Positions 1-6,205 of a stretch of DNA of 16,053 bases are shown here, one piece after another. Made by a program: the position numbers and the translations under genes. How positions within the stretch are numbered: position 1 is the first letter of the stretch; each line of letters starts with the position of its first letter. The DNA comes from Pseudomonadota bacterium (GTDB lineage Bacteria; Pseudomonadota; Alphaproteobacteria; Sphingomonadales; Sphingomonadaceae). Location: the NCBI GenBank assembly GCA_023433305.1, contig JAEZCZ010000134.1, positions 1 through 16,053 of the forward strand. Reading direction: 5' to 3'. The notes beneath the pieces are model-generated. The model was given only the letters and a program-made list of their open reading frames with translations, did not search any database and had not been told where the DNA came from.

Positions 1-637
1 CCGGGCCGCTCCCGAGCGCGAGCTGGCTCCGAAGTGCTTCGTCGGGCGGAAGCGGATCGCCGAACAGCGTCAGGTCAACGCCGTTGGGCATGATGCCGAT
101 GCGGCCGCCGGGGAAGCCGCGCGCGACCAGGTCGTCACGCAGGCCGCTGCAAATCGTCATCACCGCATCCGCGCCGGCGACGACATGATTCTCAAGTGCG
201 CGCGTCAGCCGATACTTGAGCGAGCCTTCCCGGCCGGTGCCGTTGCCGACCGCTGCGTCTTCCCAGAAAGCTCGGATCTCGTAGACCAGCGGCAAACCGT
301 GGCGCCGCGCCGCGCGCAGCGCGGCCATGCCACAAAGCGCCGGTGAATGGGCGTGAATCACGTCGGGGCGCCATTGGTCGACCAGTGCGCCGATCGCGTG
401 AGTGAGCGCGGCGATCTCGCCCCACTCGCGAGCAAGGCCCGGAGCGCCGCGCGTGCGGTGAAAGATCAGGCCGTCGGGGCCCTCGATATCCGGCCCGTCG
501 GCATGGTGTCGCAAGCCGGTGATGCCGCGGACCTCGAGCCCATCCGCCTCCTGCGACTTCATGATCGCGCGCGTGCGGAAGGTGTAGCCGCTCTGCAGCG
601 GCAGCGAGTGATCGAGGACGTGGAGGACCCTGAACAT
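1..637 (-). CDS. Exosortase-A-associated family 4-type glycosyltransferase, N-terminal part (truncated by window edge)
   Basis: Translating the minus strand from the ATG at 637 gives an open frame of 212 residues that runs off the left edge. It begins MFRVLHVLDHSLPLQSGYTF, the opening I recall for the exosortase-A/PEP-CTERM-associated glycosyltransferases (Daro_2409-like, GT-B fold). HAHSPALCGMAALRAARR and a later IMPNGVDLTLF are typical of the N-terminal Rossmann domain and inter-domain segment of GT4 enzymes. The nucleotide-sugar-binding C-terminal domain lies outside the window. The family is expected to add a sugar to a lipid-linked exopolysaccharide intermediate at the cytoplasmic face of the membrane; the sugar cannot be told from sequence. 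No strong Shine-Dalgarno precedes the ATG, so the start is likely but not certain. It diverges from the ligase gene pair at 737-2273, which fits one polysaccharide locus. Confidence 0.86.
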   Translation of the reverse strand, partial: MFRVLHVLDHSLPLQSGYTFRTRAIMKSQEADGLEVRGITGLRHHADGPDIEGPDGLIFHRTRGAPGLAREWGEIAALTHAIGALVDQWRPDVIHAHSPALCGMAALRAARRHGLPLVYEIRAFWEDAAVGNGTGREGSLKYRLTRALENHVVAGADAVMTICSGLRDDLVARGFPGGRIGIMPNGVDLTLFGDPLPPDEALRSQLALGSGP

Positions 638-736
638 CAAGGAAAATACTGCCACGACAACCTTAACGGCGCGTCAACCGCGAGCCGCTAGAGAGCACGC
701 AGCCGCCGGGGCTTTCTCGTTTAGGATATCGGGCGC

Positions 737-901
737 TTGATCGACCTCTTCACCCTCGCGCTGACCCACGGGCTGATCCTGCTCGCGCTGTGCCGGCTGC
801 TGCCGCGAGAAGAGCTCGACAGCGAGGAGCCGACACGCGCGCCCAAGCCGTGGCTCAAGCGCGCGCAGGGGGCTGTTGACGAGGAGCCTGGCGGTGCTTG
901 A
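737..901 (+). CDS. Small membrane-anchored hypothetical protein, TTG start, overlapping the ligase gene
   Basis: A TTG at 737 opens a 54-codon frame ending in TGA at 899-901. A stop (TAG at 722-724) lies just upstream in frame, and AGGA at 723-726 gives a usable ribosome binding site 10 bases before the TTG. The product starts LIDLFTLALTHGLILLALCR, one short membrane segment, followed by a charged tail (LLPREELDSEEP). The frame overlaps the preferred ligase start at 894 by 8 bases, an arrangement typical of translational coupling. I do not recognise the family. It may be a small accessory protein of the ligase, or a leader whose translation opens the ligase start. The membrane segment followed by an acidic/basic tail reads like a real protein rather than a random frame, but the rare start codon and short length keep confidence moderate. 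Confidence 0.5.
   Translation: MIDLFTLALTHGLILLALCRLLPREELDSEEPTRAPKPWLKRAQGAVDEEPGGA
881..886 (+). promoter_or_regulatory. Ribosome binding site that decides the ligase start
   Basis: GAGGAG at 881-886 lies 7 bases before the GTG at 894. The alternative upstream TTG at 876 has no comparable site. This favours GTG 894 as the ligase start. The site lies inside the preceding 54-codon ORF, so ribosomes finishing that ORF at 901 would pass directly over it. Confidence 0.6.
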
Positions 902-2273
902 CCTCGCACTCGTCGGGTTCATCGGCCTGTTGCTGGCGCTTGGGCTCAAGCGGCCTTTCTTCTGGGTGCTGGCCTACATCTATATCGACGTGGTCGCGCC
1001 GCAGAAGATCGGCTGGGGCTTCATCCAGTCGCTCCCGGTTTCGCTGATCGCGTTTGTTGCGGCTTTCGCCGGCTGGCTGCTGCTCGACAACAAGGAGGGC
1101 AGCCGTTTCACGCTGAGGCAAGGGCTGATCGCGGTGTTGTTGGTCATATGCGGGGTCACGACCCTGTCCGCGGCCTACCAGGTCGAGGCGTGGACCAAGT
1201 GGGACTGGGTCTGGAAGGCGCTCGTCTTCGCGATCTTCCTGCCGTTGACGTTGCGCACCAGGCTGCGGATCGAGGCGGCGGCGCTGATCATGGTGCTGTC
1301 GATAGCGACGATCGTGATCAACGGCGGTCTCAAGACCGTGTTCGGCGGCGGGGGCTACGGCGTGCTGGCCCTCCTCGTGCGCGAGGATGCCGGCCTCTAC
1401 GAGGGCTCGATCCTCTCGACGGCGGCCATTGCGACAATCCCGCTCGCGCTATGGCTGGCGCGGCACGGCACGATCTTTCGGCCGGACTGGCGGGTGTACG
1501 CGTTCGTCGCAGGGCTCATTCTCGCCTGCCTGTTGATCCCGATCGGCACCGCGGCGCGGACCGGCCTCGTCTGCGCGGGCGTGCTCGCGGTGCTGCTGAT
1601 GCGATCGGTCCGCTACAAGTTCGTCTATGCCGGCGTCGCTGCGATGGCGCTGGTCGCGGCGATCCCTTTTCTGCCGCAGAGCTTCACCGAGCGGATGGGC
1701 ACGATCACCGAATACCAGGGAGACGAAAGCGCATCGACCCGGGTGCAAGTGTGGATGTGGACGCTCGACTACGTGAAGGAGCACCCGTTCGGCGGCGGAT
1801 TTGACGCCTACCTGGGCAACAGCTTCACCTACCAGACGCGCAAGGCCGTGGGCGAAGGCAACAACGTGAGGGTCGAGTACAACGAGGTCACCGACAAGGG
1901 ACGTGCCTATCATTCGGCCTATTTCGAGATGCTCGGCGAGCAGGGTTGGATCGGCCTGTTCGTCTGGCTCCTGCTGCACGGGCTAGGCCTGTGGCAGATG
2001 GAGCGGCTGCGTTGGCGGTTCGGCCGAAAAGGTTCAGGGCGCGAGGATGGGCGCAGGACATGGCAATGGGGCCTCGCCAACGCCTTGCAGCAGTCGCAGA
2101 TCGTCTATCTCGTCGGCGCGCTATTCGTCGGCATTGCCTACCAGCCGTTTATCTTCATGCTGGTCGGGCTGCAGTGTGGGCTGTGGAGCTACGTGCAGCG
2201 CACCGAGAAGGCGCCGCGAAAGGCGAGCTTCAAGCGCGCGCCAGGCGAGAAGGCGCTTCCCGCAGCGGGCTGA
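894..2273 (+). CDS. Exosortase-A-system-associated O-glycosylation / O-antigen ligase-like polytopic membrane protein
   Basis: The 459-residue protein is strongly hydrophobic with about ten to twelve predicted membrane segments, in line with the Wzy/WaaL superfamily. Its N-terminus, including LKRPFFWVLAYIYIDVVAPQ, matches what I remember of the 'putative O-glycosylation ligase, exosortase A-associated' group (DUF5935 plus O-antigen ligase domain). A large periplasmic-type loop in the second half contains GRAYHSAYFEMLGEQGWIG; His340 in this segment corresponds to the conserved His near the WaaL/Wzy active loop. Members are thought to polymerise or transfer undecaprenyl-linked glycan at the periplasmic face. 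GTG 894 is chosen over TTG 876 because of the GAGGAG site. It overlaps the micro-ORF at 737-901 and diverges from the glycosyltransferase at the left edge. The exact acceptor is unknown. Confidence 0.83.
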   Translation: MLDLALVGFIGLLLALGLKRPFFWVLAYIYIDVVAPQKIGWGFIQSLPVSLIAFVAAFAGWLLLDNKEGSRFTLRQGLIAVLLVICGVTTLSAAYQVEAWTKWDWVWKALVFAIFLPLTLRTRLRIEAAALIMVLSIATIVINGGLKTVFGGGGYGVLALLVREDAGLYEGSILSTAAIATIPLALWLARHGTIFRPDWRVYAFVAGLILACLLIPIGTAARTGLVCAGVLAVLLMRSVRYKFVYAGVAAMALVAAIPFLPQSFTERMGTITEYQGDESASTRVQVWMWTLDYVKEHPFGGGFDAYLGNSFTYQTRKAVGEGNNVRVEYNEVTDKGRAYHSAYFEMLGEQGWIGLFVWLLLHGLGLWQMERLRWRFGRKGSGREDGRRTWQWGLANALQQSQIVYLVGALFVGIAYQPFIFMLVGLQCGLWSYVQRTEKAPRKASFKRAPGEKALPAAG

Positions 2274-2292
2274 CCGGGCGTAGGATGGGCCG

Positions 2293-2907
2293 ATGGACGC
2301 GCCGCAGACTTTCGGCATCGTCGAAGTGCTCGGCCTCGCCGGGAGCATGAGCCTGTTGGCGGGGTGGAGACTCTACCTCGTCGTCCTCGCCACCGGGATC
2401 GCCATGCGCACGGGTGCGGTGCCATTGCCGGAGCATCTGGCGGGGCTTCAGGTGCTGGCCAATCCCTGGATCATGGGTGTCGCAGGGATCGGAGCCTTGT
2501 GCGAGTTCTTCGCCGACAAAGTCGCCTGGCTCGATAGCGCCTGGGACGCGGTCCACACGGTGGTGCGGCCGCTCGGCGGAGCCTTGCTGGCACTGGCCAT
2601 CGTCGACCCGGGCGACCCGGTCACGCAGGTGATCGCCTTCCTGCTGGGCGGTGGAGGCGCGCTGCTCGCCCACGGCGGAAAGGCTGGAGCCCGGGCAGTT
2701 GTCAACACCAGCCCCGAACCATTCAGCAACGTGGCGGTATCGGGACTCGAGGACGTGGCGACGGCAGGTCTGCTGTGGCTCGCCTACGAATATCCCTACA
2801 TTTCTGCCGTGATCGCGTTGGTCCTGTTGCTGTCGGCGATCGGTCTGCTCTTGCTCGCCCGCCGGCTCGTCCGCAGTTTGTTCAGGCCACGCCCGCCGCC
2901 CGCCTGA
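2293..2907 (+). CDS. DUF4126 family integral membrane protein
   Basis: The 204-residue protein has ATG at 2293 with AGGA at 2282-2285 seven bases upstream. DUF4126 landmarks are visible: a Gly/Ala-rich first helix, PLPEHLAGLQVLANPWIMGV, then CEFFADKVAWLDSAWDAVHT and VVRPLGGALLALA, then a glycine-rich helix (FLLGGGGALLAHGGKAGARA) and a C-terminal hydrophobic helix ending in a basic tail (ARRLVRSLFRP). About five to six membrane segments are likely. The molecular function of DUF4126 is not established as far as I know, so none is assigned. It starts 19 bases after the ligase stop on the same strand and could be co-transcribed with it. Its stop is separated by a single base from the stop of the convergent phaZ gene. 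Confidence 0.85.
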   Translation: MDAPQTFGIVEVLGLAGSMSLLAGWRLYLVVLATGIAMRTGAVPLPEHLAGLQVLANPWIMGVAGIGALCEFFADKVAWLDSAWDAVHTVVRPLGGALLALAIVDPGDPVTQVIAFLLGGGGALLAHGGKAGARAVVNTSPEPFSNVAVSGLEDVATAGLLWLAYEYPYISAVIALVLLLSAIGLLLLARRLVRSLFRPRPPPA

Positions 2908-2908
2908 A

Positions 2909-4198
2909 TCAGCGCGGGTTTGCGCGGATCCACGCTTCGACCACCGGCGCAATGTTCTTGCGCCACTTGCTGCCGTTGAAGATGCCGTAGTGGCCGACGT
3001 CCTTGGCAAGGTAGTACTTCTTCCGTTTGGCCGGGAGGTGTTGCGCGAGGTCGAGAGCGGCGCGGGTTTGCCCAATGCCGGAAATGTCGTCTCGCTCACC
3101 CTCGATCGCGAGCAACGCGGTGTCGCGGATGGCATCGGGATCGATCGGCTTGCCGCGGTGGACGAACTCGCCCTTGGGCAGGGAGTGCCTCTGGAACACG
3201 TGCTCGATGGTCTGGAGGTAGAACTCGGCGGTCAGGTCGGCCACCGAAAGGTATTCGTCGTAGAACCGGCGGGTTGAGTCGGCGCTTTCCTGGTCGCCGA
3301 GCGTGAGGTGCTTGAACATCTCCCAATGGCTGCGGAGATGGCTTTCGAGGTTCATGGACAGGAAGCCGGCAAGCTGCAGGAAGCCCGGATAGACGGCCCT
3401 TCCCGCGCCGGGATAATTGAGCGGCACGGTGGCGATCACGTTGTTGGCGAACCAGCTTAGCGGGCGGCGGACGGCGACGTCGTTGACCGAGGTCGGGCTC
3501 GCACGCGTGTCCACTGGGCCGCCCATCATCGTCAGCGAAGCGGGGCGGCACGGGTCTTTGTCGGCCCCCATCACTGCGGCGGCGGCGAACGCCGGAACCG
3601 AAGGCTGGCACACCGCCAGCACGTGGGTGTCCGGACCGATGAACTGGAGGAACTCGATCAGATAATCGATGTAATCGTCGAGATCGAAGCGGCCGGCGGT
3701 GATCGGCACCATCTTGGCGTCGGCCCAGTCGGTGATCCAGACTTCCTGGTTTTGAACCATGCGCTCGACCGTGCCGCGCAACAGCGTGGCAAAGTGGCCG
3801 CTCATGGGCGCGACGATCAGCAGCTTGGGTGCGTCTTTCGGCAGGCCGGCGCGACGAAAGTGCCGGAGCGCGCAAAACGGCTTCTGGCGGACGACATCCT
3901 CGAAGATCGCGTGCGCCTTGCCCTCGATCGTTATGTTCTGGATCAGGAACTCGGGCTTGTTTCGCTCGGCGTAGAGATGCGCGAACACCTGCAGCGCGCT
4001 CGCCATGATCGGGCCGGTCCCGAAGTAGCCCATCGGCAGCGCGGGATTGTTGAGTAGCTGCGCGCCGATCTCGGCCCAACTGCTCGCGCTGTTGAGCCAG
4101 GTTCGCTGCAGTTCATAGGCGTCGTAGATCAAACGAGTTCCCTTCCCGCCGAAGGACGGCGTGCATCCCAGATAGTAAACCATGCTGCAGTGCGCCAT
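2909..4198 (-). CDS. phaZ: Intracellular polyhydroxyalkanoate (PHB) depolymerase
   Basis: The 429-residue product hydrolyses intracellular poly-3-hydroxybutyrate granules to release 3-hydroxybutyrate or oligomers. It carries the alpha/beta-hydrolase pattern of the Ralstonia-type intracellular depolymerase: VLAVCQPS with a cysteine nucleophile (Cys197) where lipases carry serine, an acidic residue in EGERDDISG (Asp370/371) and a histidine in VGHYGIFNG (His403). Spacings match the Cys-Asp-His triad I recall for Ralstonia PhaZ (183/355/388) with an offset of 14-15. MGGPVDTRASPT and the NYPGAGRAVYPGFLQ region fit the PHB_depo_C domain. I chose the ATG at 4198 because GGAGGA (complement of 4203-4208) lies just upstream; ATG at 4183 or 4279 are alternatives. 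It diverges from the ABC exporter gene and is convergent with the DUF4126 gene. No PHA synthase or phasin gene is in view. Confidence 0.92.
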   Translation of the reverse strand: MAHCSMVYYLGCTPSFGGKGTRLIYDAYELQRTWLNSASSWAEIGAQLLNNPALPMGYFGTGPIMASALQVFAHLYAERNKPEFLIQNITIEGKAHAIFEDVVRQKPFCALRHFRRAGLPKDAPKLLIVAPMSGHFATLLRGTVERMVQNQEVWITDWADAKMVPITAGRFDLDDYIDYLIEFLQFIGPDTHVLAVCQPSVPAFAAAAVMGADKDPCRPASLTMMGGPVDTRASPTSVNDVAVRRPLSWFANNVIATVPLNYPGAGRAVYPGFLQLAGFLSMNLESHLRSHWEMFKHLTLGDQESADSTRRFYDEYLSVADLTAEFYLQTIEHVFQRHSLPKGEFVHRGKPIDPDAIRDTALLAIEGERDDISGIGQTRAALDLAQHLPAKRKKYYLAKDVGHYGIFNGSKWRKNIAPVVEAWIRANPR

Positions 4199-4202
4199 GT
4201 AT

Positions 4203-4208
4203 TCCTCC
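4203..4208 (-). promoter_or_regulatory. Ribosome binding site deciding the phaZ start
   Basis: On the minus strand GGAGGA occupies 4208 to 4203, four to five bases before the ATG at 4198. It is the only strong Shine-Dalgarno match near the N-terminal methionine candidates of phaZ (4279, 4264, 4198, 4183), and so fixes the probable start. Confidence 0.6.
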
Positions 4209-4241
4209 GCCGGCCCGCTTGGCTCTCGACAGATTATCGCG

Positions 4242-4252
4242 CTAGGCCCTAG
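4242..4252. repeat. 11-bp palindrome in the phaZ / ABC exporter divergent gap
   Basis: CTAGGCCCTAG is a perfect dyad (5-bp arms around a central C) inside the 64-bp gap between the divergent starts at 4198 and 4263. CTAG is generally rare in proteobacterial DNA, so two copies in 11 bp stand out. It ends 10 bases before the ABC gene start. It could be an operator, or chance; no clear sigma-70 hexamers were identified around it. Confidence 0.3.
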
Positions 4253-4262
4253 AGCCCGCGCC

Positions 4263-6071
4263 ATGGCCAGATCCCCCACCGTCCAAGTCGAGCCCGCAAC
4301 CTCGCTGGGGCCGCTGCGGATGATCTTTGCGGCCGCTTCGCGCTATCCCGGGAAAGTCGCGTTGGCGCTCGGCGCGCTCGTCATAACCGCCGCGGCAACG
4401 CTGGCGATTCCATCGGGGTTTCGGCTGATCATCGACCGCGGCTTCGCGGCGGGCGCAGACCCGGCCGAGATCGGGCGCTGGTTCCGCTATCTGTTTGCCA
4501 TCGTAGTTGTGCTCGCGCTCGGCACCGCGTCGCGTTTCTACTTCGTCTCGTGGTTGGGCGAGCGCGTGGTCGCGGACATCCGCTCAGCCGTGCAGCGCAA
4601 TCTCCTGCGCCTCTCGCCGGGGTTCTTCGAGGAAAACTCTCCGAGCGAGATCGCCTCGCGGATGACCGCCGACACGGCGCAGATCGAGCACGTGGTCGGA
4701 ACGACGATCTCGGTCGCCCTGCGCAATGCGCTGATGGCAATTGGTGGAGTTGGGTACCTGCTCTATCTCGCGCCCGCGCTGACCGCCTTCCTGCTCATCG
4801 GGGTGCCGCTGGTGCTGCTTCCGATCGTGTGGTTCGGGCGCCGCCTGCGGACGGTGTCGCGCGAGAGCCAGGACCGCGTCGCCACGGTCGGCTCGCGCGT
4901 CTCGGAAGTGCTTGGTGCGATGAAGATCGTGCAGGGCTTCAACCAGGAATGGCGCGAGCAGCAACGCTTCAGCGAAGCCGTCGAGGCGACCTTCGAGACC
5001 GCCAAACGCCGAATCCTGCTGCGCGCGGCTATGACGGGGGTGGTGATCACCGTCATCTTCGGGGCGATCACGATGCTGCTTTGGCGCGGCGCGCTGCAAG
5101 TGGCCGAAGGGACGCTGTCGGGAGGCACGATCGCGGCCTTCGTGCTGACCGGCGTGCTGGTGGCGGGAGCGTTCGGCTCGCTGACCGAGGTCTATGGCGA
5201 CCTGCTGCGCGGCGCCGGCGCGGCTAGCCGGCTGAATGAGCTGCTGCAGGAAAAGCCCGCCATCGCCGCGCCCGCGCGCCCGATCGCGCTGCCCGAGCCC
5301 GCGCGGGGCGCGCTGGCATTCCAGAACGTCACTTTCCGCTATCCCACGCGACCCGACGCGCCGGCACTGGTCGATTTCGACCTGACGGTCGAGCCGGGGG
5401 AAACGGTGGCGATCGTCGGACCTTCGGGCGCGGGAAAGTCGACGGTGTTCCAGCTCGCCGAGCGATTCTACGATCCGCAGGCGGGCACGATCCGCCTCGA
5501 CGGAGTGCCGCTGGTCCAGGCCGATCCGGCCGAGGTACGCCGGCGCATGGCGCTGGTGCCGCAAGAAGGCACGCTGTTTGCCGCGAGCGCGCGGGACAAC
5601 CTGCGCTACGGCAACTGGGATGCGAGCGAGGATGCGATCTGGGATGCAGCCCGCTCGGCCAATGCGGAAGGCTTCCTCAAGGCTTTGCCCGAGGGACTCG
5701 ATACGTTTCTCGGCGAAGGTGGGGCGCGGCTTTCGGGCGGTCAGCGCCAGCGCGTCGCCATCGCGCGCGCGCTGCTGCGCGATGCGCCGATCCTGCTGCT
5801 CGACGAGGCGACCAGCGCGCTCGATGCGGAAAGCGAGCGCCTTGTGCAGGAAGCGCTCGAGCACTTGATGGAAGGGCGTACGACGCTGGTCATCGCGCAT
5901 CGCCTCGCGACTGTCCGCGCGGCGGACCGAATCGTGGTCCTCGACCATGGGCAGATCGTCGAGCACGGCACCCACGCGCAGCTCAGCGCGGCGAAGGGGC
6001 TCTACGCCCGGTTGGCGGCTCTGCAATTCGACGACGCGGTGCTCGCGCGGAGCGATGCCGCGGCGCGATAA
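4263..6071 (+). CDS. ABC half-exporter, fused permease and ATPase (MsbA-related)
   Basis: The 602-residue protein joins an ABC type-1 exporter membrane domain (about residues 20-320, six helices expected) to an ATPase domain (about 345-590). Visible ATPase motifs: Walker A GPSGAGKST (386-394, Lys392), Q-loop near VPQEGTLF, signature LSGGQRQR (490-497), Walker B ILLLDEA (510-516, Glu515 catalytic), D-loop SALD and H-loop IAHRLATV (His546). ENSPSEIASRMTADTAQIEH and the following helix resemble the 'MsbA_rel' permease/ATP-binding group. The substrate is not readable from sequence; lipids or amphiphilic drugs are typical. It should work as a homodimer in the inner membrane. ATG 4263 is preferred to 4182 because the upstream start would overlap the divergent phaZ N-terminus and its ribosome site. 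An M13 peptidase gene follows on the same strand 134 bases on. Confidence 0.92.
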   Translation: MARSPTVQVEPATSLGPLRMIFAAASRYPGKVALALGALVITAAATLAIPSGFRLIIDRGFAAGADPAEIGRWFRYLFAIVVVLALGTASRFYFVSWLGERVVADIRSAVQRNLLRLSPGFFEENSPSEIASRMTADTAQIEHVVGTTISVALRNALMAIGGVGYLLYLAPALTAFLLIGVPLVLLPIVWFGRRLRTVSRESQDRVATVGSRVSEVLGAMKIVQGFNQEWREQQRFSEAVEATFETAKRRILLRAAMTGVVITVIFGAITMLLWRGALQVAEGTLSGGTIAAFVLTGVLVAGAFGSLTEVYGDLLRGAGAASRLNELLQEKPAIAAPARPIALPEPARGALAFQNVTFRYPTRPDAPALVDFDLTVEPGETVAIVGPSGAGKSTVFQLAERFYDPQAGTIRLDGVPLVQADPAEVRRRMALVPQEGTLFAASARDNLRYGNWDASEDAIWDAARSANAEGFLKALPEGLDTFLGEGGARLSGGQRQRVAIARALLRDAPILLLDEATSALDAESERLVQEALEHLMEGRTTLVIAHRLATVRAADRIVVLDHGQIVEHGTHAQLSAAKGLYARLAALQFDDAVLARSDAAAR

Positions 6072-6205
6072 TCGCCGGTTAATCGACCAAGTATCAATTG
6101 TAACCGACGAATGGCGCCAGCTGTCCAGGCTGCGGCGCTACACCCCATCCCGCCAAGTCGCTGGCCCACCGCCAAGGGGCGGGGGCGAAGAAAGGACCGA
6201 GCTGA

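Noticed and set aside
4584..6026. Long minus-strand open frame (480 codons) antisense to the ABC exporter
   Set aside because: It lies wholly opposite a gene with every ABC motif intact; its translation is Arg/Gln/His-rich low-complexity sequence with no domain, as expected from the mirror frame of GC-rich coding DNA.
6150..6176. CCGCCAAG repeated at 6150-6157 and 6169-6176 upstream of the M13 gene
   Set aside because: Two short GC-rich copies 19 bp apart; likely chance in this composition, with no supporting promoter elements.
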